Source: Myxococcota bacterium (lineage in GTDB: Bacteria; Myxococcota_A; Polyangia; Palsa-1104; JAEUJZ01). From it: DNA of 64,000 bases. The stretch spans positions 1-64,000 of the forward strand of contig JANWXW010000098.1 of NCBI GenBank assembly GCA_025057315.1. The letters are read 5' to 3'. Of this stretch, positions 50,579-59,340 are shown one piece after another. Position 1 is the stretch's first letter. Every line of letters begins with the position of its first letter. The notes below the pieces were generated by a model that saw nothing but the letters and a program-made list of their open reading frames with translations, was not told where the DNA came from and searched no databases. Made by a program: the position numbers and the translations under genes.

Positions 50579-51409
50579 TTAGCCGGCGATGTCCTCGCCA
50601 CCGTCGCACCGAAGCACGTTGCCGGTGATCCAGGCCGACATCGGGTGGCTGAGCAGCGCGATGGCCTGGGCAACGTCCTCGGGCGTCGTCAGCCGACGCG
50701 AGGGGTTGCGCTGTCGGGCTAGGGTCATCATCTCCTCATGTCCCGGGATCTTGCGCAGGGCTGGCGTATCGGTCACGCCAGCGCAGATGGCGTTGGCCGT
50801 GATGCCTCGCGGGGCCAGCTCGTAGGCCAGCTGGCGGATGTGGGACTCGAGTGCGGCCTTGGCCGCTGAGACAGCGCCATAGAACGGCATGACGCGATGT
50901 CCGCCGGCGGAGGTCATGGCAAAGATGCGCGAGCCGCGGCCCAGCAGCCCCGCGGCATCCAGCTCCTGGACCCAATAGACCAGCGAATGGCCCATCACAT
51001 CGCAGGTCATCTCCATGTGGGACTTGCCTATGATGTCCGTCGCTCCGGTCTCATGATTGGGAATATAAGGCCTCAATGTTCCAAAGGCCAACGAGTGAAG
51101 CAGCACCCGCACCCGGGGCTGGTCCCGGTCCTGCGTGCGGGCCGCCACTTCCCGGACCACCTCGCGCCGGCGTTGCTCGTCCGCCGCATTGACGTTGAAA
51201 AAGAGCGCCTCCCGGCCCAGGGCGCGGATGTCGGCCTGGACCCGCTCGGCGTTCGGCAAGGTGGCACGGCGGTCCAAGTGCACCCCGACAATGTTCATGC
51301 CATGCCGGGCCAGTTCCAGGGCCGTGGCGGCGCCAAAGCCTGACGAGGCACCTAGGATGAGGGCCCAGCCTTCTAGCTGCAGGGACGAGTTGCGTTCATC
51401 TCCGCGCAT
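50579..51409 (-). CDS. Enoyl-ACP-reductase-like short-chain dehydrogenase
   Basis: 276 aa. The Rossmann start is ALILGASSGFGAATALELAR. The catalytic block is YGAVSAAKAALESHIRQLAY, where Tyr and Lys are separated by six residues, the Y-x6-K motif of enoyl-ACP reductases (FabI/FabL type) rather than Y-x3-K. Also RVLLHSLAFGTLRPYI and ITGNVLRCDGG. It would reduce the trans-2-enoyl group with NAD(P)H, but a different SDR substrate is possible. Confidence 0.85.
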   Translation of the reverse strand: MRGDERNSSLQLEGWALILGASSGFGAATALELARHGMNIVGVHLDRRATLPNAERVQADIRALGREALFFNVNAADEQRRREVVREVAARTQDRDQPRVRVLLHSLAFGTLRPYIPNHETGATDIIGKSHMEMTCDVMGHSLVYWVQELDAAGLLGRGSRIFAMTSAGGHRVMPFYGAVSAAKAALESHIRQLAYELAPRGITANAICAGVTDTPALRKIPGHEEMMTLARQRNPSRRLTTPEDVAQAIALLSHPMSAWITGNVLRCDGGEDIAG

Positions 51410-51795
51410 GGTGCACGGACCTTACCACGCCAGAGATAGAATCTGTAAATGGAAAGATGACGAGGCCTAGGTCCGCGGTCCGGCCTTGTTGCTCTCCGCA
51501 AAGTTGAGCTGGTGCAGAGGGCTGCCATCGAAAGATAGGCCCTGCACCAAGGGCAGCGGTCGCATCGCACAGGGTCAGTGACCCCGCTCCGCTGCGCGCA
51601 GACACGGTCCACTTCGACCAATGGCCCACGGCTGCACGCAGGCCCAGCAGCACCGTACTTCCTCGTGCCCGGATGCAGGACAGCCGCTGGGACAGCTCCG
51701 GGGGAAGGCTCCCGCGCCTCCACCAGCTGCTACGACAGGGAGAAGCTTGCGCCGGCCCCTCGCAGCTGCAAAGCACAGCAGGGGCACAGCGCCTC
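51410..51795. other. Intergenic region, possibly decayed sequence
   Basis: About 390 bp between the reductase and the DUF6600-like gene. No frame has a coherent coding pattern. The minus strand contains scattered fragments (for example VLLGLRAAVGHWSKWTVSAR) that may be a remnant, but no family was recognised. Confidence 0.3.
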
Positions 51796-52782
51796 TCATT
51801 TGTGCTTTTCCCCTGGATTGCGTGGCGGCGGCAGGGGCCGCTTCCTGCTCTTGCCCCACTCCAGCACGCGCACCCCTCCCTCGGGGCCTGGCTGGGTGAA
51901 CCCACCCTGGTTCCTGTCGCCCCCCCAGTAGACCTTGCCCGCACCGGGTGGGGTCTGGCCGGGCTGAGGCCCCGGCGCCTGCGCCTCTCGGCCTGCGCTC
52001 TTTTGTACCGTCCCGGCCACGCCCTGCCGTCGGATGCGCTGCGCTGGCTCAGGCGGCACGGCCTCCGCACGCAGCGCCGCAGCCTCCCGTGCTGCCATCA
52101 TCTGTGCCACCACCTGATAGCGCTCCTGAGAGTGAAGCCCGGCCCGCGCATCGGGCAACAGCACCACCTCTTTGAGGGCTGCCATCAGCTCCGGACCGTC
52201 CAGTGCCACATCCTCGATGTTGCGGGAAGCAAAGTCGCCATCGCGGACCGCTGTAAACGCCGCGCTGGAGGGGGTTTGTGGGCCAGTGCCGATGCGCAGG
52301 ACCTGCAGCTGCACGCCGCGCGGCACGCGGAGCTGCACCGGGACGCCATCAAAGGGGGCCGGACGCCAGGCGATCACCCGCTCCCCCACGTGAAACTCGA
52401 CCCAGGCCGGAGACCAGATCTCCCCCGGCACCCAGCCCCACGGGCAGCCAGACAGGTTCGTCTCCACCCACCGGCCATAGTGGTCCGTCACCCAGCTGGT
52501 GGGGTGGTCGCCGACGAAGATCCAGCCCTCGGCTCCCATCACCCAGTGGCCCTTGCGATAGGGGCGAAAGTCGGGTGAAAAGCGCGCCGGATCTGGGCAA
52601 AAGAGCGTGCCATAGCGGTCCGTCTGCACCCAGGTGCCCCACGGCTGGAGCACCTCGAAGAAGGCGTCCATGCACACCGGCGGACGATCGCCCGGTGCCT
52701 GGGCCTGCTGACACACGCCCCCCTCTTGCGCCATCACCGGCGTGGCGAGCACGAACAGGCTTGCGGCGAGCCAGCGCCCCAT
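51796..52782 (-). CDS. DUF6600-like exported protein
   Basis: 328 aa with signal peptide LAASLFVLATPVMAQEG. Residues ~35-150 have Trp/Tyr-rich repeats of this family: FFEVLQPWGTWVQTDRYGTL, FRPYRKGHWVMGAEGWIFVG, VTDHYGRWVETNLSGCPWGW and GEIWSPAWVEFHV. The C-terminal half is Ala/Pro/Gln-rich and likely extended. The function of these envelope proteins is not known. It is divergent from the lipid kinase gene across 222 bp. Confidence 0.83.
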   Translation of the reverse strand: MGRWLAASLFVLATPVMAQEGGVCQQAQAPGDRPPVCMDAFFEVLQPWGTWVQTDRYGTLFCPDPARFSPDFRPYRKGHWVMGAEGWIFVGDHPTSWVTDHYGRWVETNLSGCPWGWVPGEIWSPAWVEFHVGERVIAWRPAPFDGVPVQLRVPRGVQLQVLRIGTGPQTPSSAAFTAVRDGDFASRNIEDVALDGPELMAALKEVVLLPDARAGLHSQERYQVVAQMMAAREAAALRAEAVPPEPAQRIRRQGVAGTVQKSAGREAQAPGPQPGQTPPGAGKVYWGGDRNQGGFTQPGPEGGVRVLEWGKSRKRPLPPPRNPGEKHK

Positions 52783-53004
52783 GGGAGCACCTCTTTTCAG
52801 ACATATAGAATGAGTCGCTCTGGCGCGCCACGGGTCCCTTCAGACCGGGCGGGCACGCTCCGCCTTGGGCCTCGGGGGGGGGCGCGAAGCGCATTGCGCA
52901 CCGCCACCCGGACAACGCAGGTGCAGGTGGGGCCGTATCCCTCATGCCCGCAAGATGCAACGCCTTCACAGGGGCCGACCCCCTCCAGGGCGCTGGCACA
53001 ACGC

Positions 53005-54057
53005 ATGCTTATGCCGGAACGCGTCATGACGGCTGTCCCTGCCAGAACGCTTGCCATTCCCCGACGTGTGGCTGTTGTGCTAAACCGCCATGCTCGAGGT
53101 GTCACAGAGCGCCAGATCGAGCGCATGACCCGCCTCCACCCGGCCGCCGACGTGTACGTCTCGTCCACGCTGGCAGACAGCAGGCTCATCGCACGGCACC
53201 TGCTGGAGCGCGCCTACGACGTGGCGCTGCTGGGAGGGGGAGATGGAACCTTTGTGCGCTGTCTAGCGGATCTGGAGGCCGAAGCCAGGCGGCTGCGGCG
53301 TCCCCTGCCCGGACTCGGGGTGCTCCGCCTGGGCACGGGCAATGCCCTTGGATACTACCTGGGCGCCTCAGAGCCCAGCGAGAGCGGCCTGCGCGCCGAT
53401 CTGCAGCGGGCCCTGGACCGCCATGCCCGGTGGCGCCCGCTGTCCCTGCTCCGCGTCGGTGGGGTCCTAGCTCCCTTTGCGGGCACAGGGCTCGATTCCC
53501 AGATCCTCGAGGACTACCAAGCCACCACCCGCCTGCTCGACCGACTGGGCCTCGGTCGGGTGGTTAGCTCGCCCCTGCGCTATGCGCTGGCGGTGGCGTT
53601 GCGTTCGGTGCCGCGCTTTGTGCTCCGCCGCCTGCCCGAGGTGGAGGTACGCAACGTCGGCAGTCCTGCATACCAGATCGGCCCCGATGGACAACCTGAC
53701 CCGACCCCGCTGCCTTCGGGCACGGTGTTGTATCGGGGTCGCTGCACCCTGGCCGGCGCCGCGACCATCCCATGCTACGGGTTCGGCGTGCGCATCTTTC
53801 CGTTTGCCGACCTGCGCCAGGACCGCTTTCACCTGCGTTGCACCGACGCCTCGGCGGCCGAGACGCTGCTGCACCTGCCGGCCGTGCTCCGCGGCAGCTA
53901 CCGCAGCCCATCCATCCGCGACTTTCTCTGCGATGCGGTGGAGATAACGGTCGAGCACCCGGTGCCGATGCAGATCGGCGGAGACCTGCTGCCCGAGCGG
54001 CACGATCGCCTGCGCATCGACCTGGCGGAGCGGCCCGTGCACGTGTTGTCGGCCTAG
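53005..54057 (+). CDS. Diacylglycerol/sphingosine kinase-like lipid kinase
   Basis: 350 aa from ATG 53005 (an in-frame ATG at 53011 is equal). The catalytic loop is DVALLGGGDGTFVRCLADLE and the partner motif is GLGVLRLGTGNALGYYLGA, with FAGTGLDSQILEDYQ. These are the GGDGT and GTGN signatures of the DAGK/LCB5/NAD kinase fold. It would phosphorylate a membrane lipid with ATP. The C-terminus (VPMQIGGDLLPERHDRL RID) matches the family C-lobe. Confidence 0.85.
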   Translation: MLMPERVMTAVPARTLAIPRRVAVVLNRHARGVTERQIERMTRLHPAADVYVSSTLADSRLIARHLLERAYDVALLGGGDGTFVRCLADLEAEARRLRRPLPGLGVLRLGTGNALGYYLGASEPSESGLRADLQRALDRHARWRPLSLLRVGGVLAPFAGTGLDSQILEDYQATTRLLDRLGLGRVVSSPLRYALAVALRSVPRFVLRRLPEVEVRNVGSPAYQIGPDGQPDPTPLPSGTVLYRGRCTLAGAATIPCYGFGVRIFPFADLRQDRFHLRCTDASAAETLLHLPAVLRGSYRSPSIRDFLCDAVEITVEHPVPMQIGGDLLPERHDRLRIDLAERPVHVLSA

Positions 54058-54131
54058 CAGGCACCTGGTGCAGCTGCAGGCGCGTTTCTGCCCGGCAGAT
54101 AAGCGCAGGGAAAATGTGCTAGCGTCCCGAC

Positions 54132-54890
54132 GTGCTGCGTGAACTGGAACTGCGCGATCGCGTGGTGGCCATCTGTCACCGGTTGTACCAGCGTGGCCTG
54201 ATCGCCGCAGCCGACGGCAACGTGTCGGTCCGCCTGGGTCCCAAGGAGGTGCTGGTCACCCCGAGCGGTTTCCACAAGGGCTTCATCACGGCCGCCGATC
54301 TCATCGTCACCGACCTGGCGGGTCATCGGCTCAGGGGAAAGCACAAGCCCTCCTCAGAGTTTCTCATGCATGCCCTGTGCTACGCCGAGCGGCCCGACAT
54401 CTCCGCCGTGGTCCACGCGCACCCGCCCATCACCGTGGGGCTCGCCCTGGCCGGCGTCTCGCTCGCGCAGTGCATTCTGTCGGAAACCTGCTTGGTCCTC
54501 GGCCCCATCCTCACTGCTCCCTACACCACGCCCACCACGGAAGAAGTGCCCCGGGTCCTAAGGCCCTATGTGCGCCAGGCCAACGCCGTGGTGATGGACC
54601 GCCACGGTGCTCTGACGCTGGGGCGGGATCTGGAGGAGGCCTATAACCGCATGGAGGCCATGGAGCATGCGGCGCGCATCACGCATGCCGCGCGCACGCT
54701 GGGTCCGATCACCCCGCTGCCCCCCCTGGAAGTCCAAAAGCTGCAAGCGCTGGCTGCATCCTTAGGTATTCCGCGGGCGCCTGATCCGTGCACCCTGTGC
54801 AACGCCTGCCCCAACGGCACGGGCGGCCCTGGGCGCGCCGCCGAACCCACGAGCGGGGCAGTGCTTGGCCATCGGGGGGCAGACAGGTAG
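54132..54890 (+). CDS. Class II aldolase/adducin-type protein with Cys-rich tail
   Basis: 252 aa from GTG. The family pattern is AADGNVSVRLGPKEVLVTPS, then KPSSEFLMHALCY, VVHAHPPITVGLALAG (two zinc His), and NAVVMDRHGALTLGRDLEEA with the third His. Members include L-fuculose- and methylthioribulose-phosphate enzymes. After the usual end, there is an extra tail DPCTLCNACPNG with C-x2-C-x2-C near residue 225. The substrate is not known. Confidence 0.85.
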   Translation: MLRELELRDRVVAICHRLYQRGLIAAADGNVSVRLGPKEVLVTPSGFHKGFITAADLIVTDLAGHRLRGKHKPSSEFLMHALCYAERPDISAVVHAHPPITVGLALAGVSLAQCILSETCLVLGPILTAPYTTPTTEEVPRVLRPYVRQANAVVMDRHGALTLGRDLEEAYNRMEAMEHAARITHAARTLGPITPLPPLEVQKLQALAASLGIPRAPDPCTLCNACPNGTGGPGRAAEPTSGAVLGHRGADR

Positions 54891-54938
54891 TGCCCGCTGT
54901 CTGTGATATCCTTAGATTCAGATAGGCACGGAGGTTCC

Positions 54939-55667
54939 ATGCGACGCTGGGTTGGTAGACAGGTTCTGGGCCTGATGCTTCTGACCGCCTGCAGCAGCGG
55001 GCCAAAGTACCAGGTCGATGATGCGATTTTGGCCGACGTGCCAGTCAGCGAAAAGCAAGCCATGCTCTCGGCCAAGTCCGAGATCGACCAGGCGCTGGAG
55101 GAGCGGCGCAAGGCCGAGGCGGACCTGCAAGTGGTGCAGCGCGACCTGTCGCTGGCCGAGGCGGAGCAGGGACAGGCCAAGCTGGAGGTAGACAAGGCCG
55201 AGGCGGAGCTCAAGCTGGCAGAGCAGACCAAGGACATGAACCGCATCCAGCTCGCCAGGGAACAGGTCAAGCGCGCCAAGCTGGCCAGGGAGGTCGCTGA
55301 TCTCAAGGTGGACTGGCAAAAGCAGCGGCGCAAAGCCCAGCGGGCTGTTGTCGAGGCAGCCGAGGGCCATCTGCAGGCTGCCCGCGCCCGTTTTGAGCAG
55401 GAAAAGGCCCGCCTGGTACAGCAGAAGGGCAAGCGCCCCTCGGGCGACTTCAACGTGCTTGCCTTTGATCAGCAGGCGATCAAGATGCAGAGCCGTTATG
55501 ATGAGGCACGTATTGAAGCCAACCGGCAGATGCTCCAGGCCTCCCAAAAAGAACAAGCGTACCAGCAGCGGTTGACCCAGTACCAGCAGGCGCTTGGCAG
55601 CGGGGTAGGAGCGTCCCCCTCGGCTGCCCCCGCCCCAGGCCAGCCAATGACCTCTCCTCTACGGTGA
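54939..55667 (+). CDS. Coiled-coil lipoprotein
   Basis: 242 aa from the ATG after GGAGGT (54930-54935). The lipobox is in GLMLLTACSSGP. Residues ~45-205 form a long coiled coil (KSEIDQALEERRKAEADLQV, AEQGQAKLEVDKAEAELKLA, RAKLAREVADLKVDWQKQRR). The C-terminus is Gly/Ser/Pro-rich. It probably spans the periplasm or stabilises an envelope complex. No specific family is assigned. Confidence 0.8.
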   Translation: MRRWVGRQVLGLMLLTACSSGPKYQVDDAILADVPVSEKQAMLSAKSEIDQALEERRKAEADLQVVQRDLSLAEAEQGQAKLEVDKAEAELKLAEQTKDMNRIQLAREQVKRAKLAREVADLKVDWQKQRRKAQRAVVEAAEGHLQAARARFEQEKARLVQQKGKRPSGDFNVLAFDQQAIKMQSRYDEARIEANRQMLQASQKEQAYQQRLTQYQQALGSGVGASPSAAPAPGQPMTSPLR

Positions 55668-55728
55668 TCAAGCCGCTTGGGCGCTTCAGAGGGGACCACG
55701 GCCGTCCCGGCTGTGCTATGACTCCCCC

Positions 55729-56019
55729 ATGATGATGCGTTTCCCGACCGCTGCGCTCGGCCTGATGTGGCTCCTCCTGTCGGGCGGCTGCAAACAGGCG
55801 CTGGGCGAACGTTGCCAGATCGATGCCGACTGTGAGGATGGCCTGTATTGCGAACTGGCCGGTAACTCGGTGGCCATGGGCGGCTCGTGCCGCAGCCGCA
55901 CCGGCCCGCCGCCGCCCGACCTGAGCATGCCGCCTGACCTGAGCATGCCCGATCTGAGCATGCCCGATCTGAGCATGGCGGACCTCAGCCCCACGGATGG
56001 GATGGACGGCGGCGGCTAG
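55729..56019 (+). CDS. Small lipoprotein with DLSMP repeats
   Basis: 96 aa. Signal LGLMWLLLSGGCKQAL. A Cys-rich mini-domain follows (GERCQIDADCEDGLYCELAG, C at four positions), similar to small disulfide-rich repeats in myxobacterial secreted proteins. The C-terminus repeats DLSMP four to five times. Its end overlaps the start of the next gene by 23 bp. Confidence 0.72.
   Translation: MMMRFPTAALGLMWLLLSGGCKQALGERCQIDADCEDGLYCELAGNSVAMGGSCRSRTGPPPPDLSMPPDLSMPDLSMPDLSMADLSPTDGMDGGG
55915..55990. repeat. 15-bp tandem repeat coding DLSMP
   Basis: CCCGATCTGAGCATG units, about five copies with small differences, encode DLSMP. Copy number may vary between strains. Confidence 0.8.
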
Positions 56020-57691
56020 GCCTGGCCCGGGCCAGGACAGAGGGCTCCTGCTGCTGGGCCTGGCCCTGGTGCTGTGCCTGCTGGTTTCGGCGGTGTGCAT
56101 CACTGCGGCACCGCTTTTGTTCCATGCCGATGCCACACATTATTTGAGCCTAGGTGCCAACCTGTCTCGGGGGCTGGGCTACCGCAGCAACCAGCTGGTC
56201 TTTCCCGACCTCATGCAGCCGCCGCTGTATCCCGTGCTCATCGCGCTGCTGATCCCGCTGGCTGGTTCGCCGTTGTCAGCTGCCATCACCGTCTGCATCC
56301 TGTGCCAGCTTCTGACGGTGGTCGCGCTCTGGTTGTGCCACGGCCTGCTATGGGGAGACAGAGATCGGTGGATCAGCGCGATATTGGGCGCAGTTTCTCC
56401 CAATATTGCATTTGGTGGGGCGCTCCTCTTAGAGCCGCTCTTTGTTTGCACCCTGTCGCTGTCACTGTACGCGATGCTGCGTGCACTGCGGTCCGTCTCG
56501 ATGGGCTGGGCGCTTGTCGCTGGTCTGGGGCTTGGCCTATCGCTGCTGAGCCGCCCGGAGGTGGTTGTCACCGGAGCTGTGCTGGTTCTGCTCTGCCTGC
56601 TGTGGCCTACCCGACCGCGTCGTCGGCTGGCGCTGGCAGGGGCAGTGCTTGGCGGTGGGCTGCTGTGCGCTATCCCCTACGGCCTGTGGATGCGATCCCA
56701 GCTCGGCTTCTTTGAGGTGCTGCCCAAGATTCGCTACAACGTGCCCTTTGCGGACATCAACGCCCACATGGCCTGGGAGCCAGATGAGGCGCGGCTGGGG
56801 ACACGAGAGCAGCGGACCTTCTTCACGCTGATGCCAGACCGGCGTGATTTTGTCATGAACTATGCCTTCGCCCATCCTGACTTCGACCCGCGGCCCCACT
56901 TCCCGCGCACCCGCGAGGCCAGCCGGCAGGCACAATGGCGTGCTGTGCTGTGGTCCAGCCGCGCTGCGCTTTGGGATGCCATTGTCTCGGTGGGCCTGTT
57001 GCACCCGCTGACCCTAATCCTCATTGTGTTCGGCCTGCGGCGGGGATGGCGTGGTGAAGCCATGGGCTTCGAAGGTGAGTTTTCTCTCCGCAAACAGAAG
57101 CTGCTCGTCGCCTGCCTGACCCTGCTGACCGCACTCAACTTGGGACCAGCCATGGTCTCTGGAATCGACTACTTCGCCCGTTACTTGGCGGCCTCTGCGC
57201 TCTTGTCCATTCCGCTGGCGGCCGGTGGTGTGCATCCGCTGGCGCAGGCGACTACCCGACTGCGGCTGGGGCGGCTGGGCGTACCGCTGTGGGCTGGGCT
57301 GGCTGCGGTCTGGCACCTGGCAGGCACGATCCATGCCGCGCGGGCCCAGGTCAGCCGTCCAGAGGTGAGGGAGCGGATGGTAGCCATGGAGCGGCTGTGC
57401 CAAAAGCGGTTGCCCGAGGGCGCGAGGCTGCTGGCCGAGCACCCACGCTATGCCTTTCTGCGCGGTGGCTACGCTTTTCAGTTGCCCTACAGTCGCAGCC
57501 TATCAGAGCTGCTGGATTATATTCGCATCCATCACATTGAGTACGCCCTGCTGGATTCAGCCGTGCTGGCGCGCAACCCGAGCCGGGTAAACCGGGCCCT
57601 GGTAGATCCGCGGGCATGGCCTCCCGGCTGGACCGTGCTCGAAGAGGCATCGCCTGGGGGCAAACCGATGTGGCTGATCCGGCTATTCTGA
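55997..57691 (+). CDS. GT39/GT83-like membrane glycosyltransferase
   Basis: 564 aa with roughly 10-11 helices. An N-terminal helix is followed by FHADATHYLSLGANLSRG (Asp-containing loop typical of dolichyl/undecaprenyl-phosphate sugar transferases), YRSNQLVFPDLMQPPLYPVL, and then SAAITVCILCQLLTVVALWL. It would transfer a sugar from a polyprenyl phosphate in the periplasm. No neighbour identifies the acceptor. The stop overlaps the convergent antiporter gene by 9 bp. Confidence 0.8.
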   Translation: MGWTAAARPGPGQDRGLLLLGLALVLCLLVSAVCITAAPLLFHADATHYLSLGANLSRGLGYRSNQLVFPDLMQPPLYPVLIALLIPLAGSPLSAAITVCILCQLLTVVALWLCHGLLWGDRDRWISAILGAVSPNIAFGGALLLEPLFVCTLSLSLYAMLRALRSVSMGWALVAGLGLGLSLLSRPEVVVTGAVLVLLCLLWPTRPRRRLALAGAVLGGGLLCAIPYGLWMRSQLGFFEVLPKIRYNVPFADINAHMAWEPDEARLGTREQRTFFTLMPDRRDFVMNYAFAHPDFDPRPHFPRTREASRQAQWRAVLWSSRAALWDAIVSVGLLHPLTLILIVFGLRRGWRGEAMGFEGEFSLRKQKLLVACLTLLTALNLGPAMVSGIDYFARYLAASALLSIPLAAGGVHPLAQATTRLRLGRLGVPLWAGLAAVWHLAGTIHAARAQVSRPEVRERMVAMERLCQKRLPEGARLLAEHPRYAFLRGGYAFQLPYSRSLSELLDYIRIHHIEYALLDSAVLARNPSRVNRALVDPRAWPPGWTVLEEASPGGKPMWLIRLF

Positions 57692-59257
57692 AGAGGCTGT
57701 CAGGCTGGTCTCCTCTCCAGCCTCCAGTCGAAAGAGGCGGGCATCCACGTCCTGCAACAGCTGGTTGAGCGCGTCCTGGCCTATAAAGCCCTTGTGATAG
57801 GCTGCTAGTATTGTGTCTTTTTCGATAAGGAGCAGGTGGCGGCGTGCGGCGTGCAGCTCCTCTTCACGCAGTTGCTGTGCCTGCAAGTGCAGCTCGCTAA
57901 TGCGCTGTTCCGCCTCGGCGATATGACGCTGGTACTCAGCCCGGATCGGCTCCACCAGGTCCGCCTGTACGGTGCCATCGTGGACCATCTGCTGTAGAGC
58001 ACTGAGTGCCGCCCGCTTGGCACGCACCAAGCCCCGCTCGCGCTCATAGGCGAGGCGATCCTCCCGGCTGCCGACGAGACCCAAGCGCCGGAGCAGTGGC
58101 GCCATGGTCAGACCCTGCACCAATATGGAGATGATAACAACCCCAAACGTCATGGTACGGAGCAGCTCAGCGTGGGGGAAATGAGGCGGTAGGCCAAGGA
58201 CCAGCACCATAGACAAGCCGCCGCGAAGGCCACCCCACATGAGCACGGTGCTCCACGACCAGGGAATCTGCTCCCGCGATGGCCGCAGCAGCAGCGACAC
58301 GCCGGCGATGACGGCAGCGCGTCCCAGGGTCACGGCCAGATAGGCCGCCAGGATCGGCTTCCACGACGCCACCAGCGCCTCGATGCTGACGGTAAAACCG
58401 ATGAGCAAAAAGACCATCGAGTTAAGCGCAAAGGCAACATACTCCCAAAATGATTCGACGGCGATGCGCGTAGACGGGCTCATGCCGGTGTGGGCCCCAT
58501 AGTTGCCACACAGCATGCCCGCGGCCACCGTGGCGATGACGCCAGAGTAATGGAAGTACTCGGCAGTGACAAACGAGCCATACGCTGCGATGGTCGTCAG
58601 GGTGATCTCAATCATCGGGTCGTCCACGGTCTGGATCACCTTGGAGATGGCGAAGCCGAAGGTGACGCCGATGAGCGTGCCCATGCCGACGACCTTGATA
58701 AAGTCCATCAGCGCGCCGACTGGGGATAGCTTGCGCCCGGTGACAATGCCCAGGATAAGGGTGAAGGCCACCACTGCAGTGCCGTCGTTCAGCAGGCTCT
58801 CTCCCTCCATGAGGATGGCGAGGCGCTTGGGGGCTCCCAGGCTCTTAAACAGAGCCACAACAGCAATGGGATCAGTGGCGGCGATGAGCGCCGCAAAGAC
58901 CAGGCCATGCCGTAGCTCGAAGCCGTCCACGAAGTGCAGGGCGTTGGCGACTGGCGTCAGCATCACGGCGGTGAGTGCCACCGCGGCCGCCACGCCAGGC
59001 ACAGCTAGGGAGTGGATGGCGAGCTTGTTCTGCCAAAACTTGCGGAACTCCAGGTGAAAGGCCGCCTCGAACAGGAGGCCGGGGAGAAAGACCGCATAGA
59101 GCAGCTCCTTGGTGAGGTTGGGCGGCTCCAGCGCGTGGGCGGCGCCCAGCACCAGGCCCGTCACGACAAGGGCAACGGTGTAGGGGACCTTCAGCCAGCG
59201 CACCGCCAGGGCTACGGCCGTGGCCACCGAGAACAGGGTCACGATCTCAAAGTGCAT
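57683..59257 (-). CDS. CPA1-family Na+(K+)/H+ antiporter
   Basis: 524 aa. Membrane part residues ~1-390 with FAALIAATDPIAVVALFKSL (conserved DP), LAILMEGESLLNDGTAVVAF (ESLLND) and VLMWGGLRGGLSMVLVLGLP. The last ~130 residues are a cytoplasmic coiled region (LVEPIRAEYQRHIAEAEQRI). It exchanges cations for protons in pH/Na+ homeostasis. It follows the NhaP/NhaK-like organisation. Confidence 0.93.
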   Translation of the reverse strand: MHFEIVTLFSVATAVALAVRWLKVPYTVALVVTGLVLGAAHALEPPNLTKELLYAVFLPGLLFEAAFHLEFRKFWQNKLAIHSLAVPGVAAAVALTAVMLTPVANALHFVDGFELRHGLVFAALIAATDPIAVVALFKSLGAPKRLAILMEGESLLNDGTAVVAFTLILGIVTGRKLSPVGALMDFIKVVGMGTLIGVTFGFAISKVIQTVDDPMIEITLTTIAAYGSFVTAEYFHYSGVIATVAAGMLCGNYGAHTGMSPSTRIAVESFWEYVAFALNSMVFLLIGFTVSIEALVASWKPILAAYLAVTLGRAAVIAGVSLLLRPSREQIPWSWSTVLMWGGLRGGLSMVLVLGLPPHFPHAELLRTMTFGVVIISILVQGLTMAPLLRRLGLVGSREDRLAYERERGLVRAKRAALSALQQMVHDGTVQADLVEPIRAEYQRHIAEAEQRISELHLQAQQLREEELHAARRHLLLIEKDTILAAYHKGFIGQDALNQLLQDVDARLFRLEAGEETSLTASSE

Positions 59258-59340
59258 ATCTCATTTTCTGCGCACTCGGAGGCCGGCGCACGCGCTTGTT
59301 CTGTGGGGATGCGGGCGGACTCACAACGAAGGGCGGAGCC

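Noticed and set aside
51396..52070. Minus-strand open frame overlapping the DUF6600 gene
   Set aside because: Composition is Arg/Gly-rich shadow text and it overlaps a clearly coding frame.
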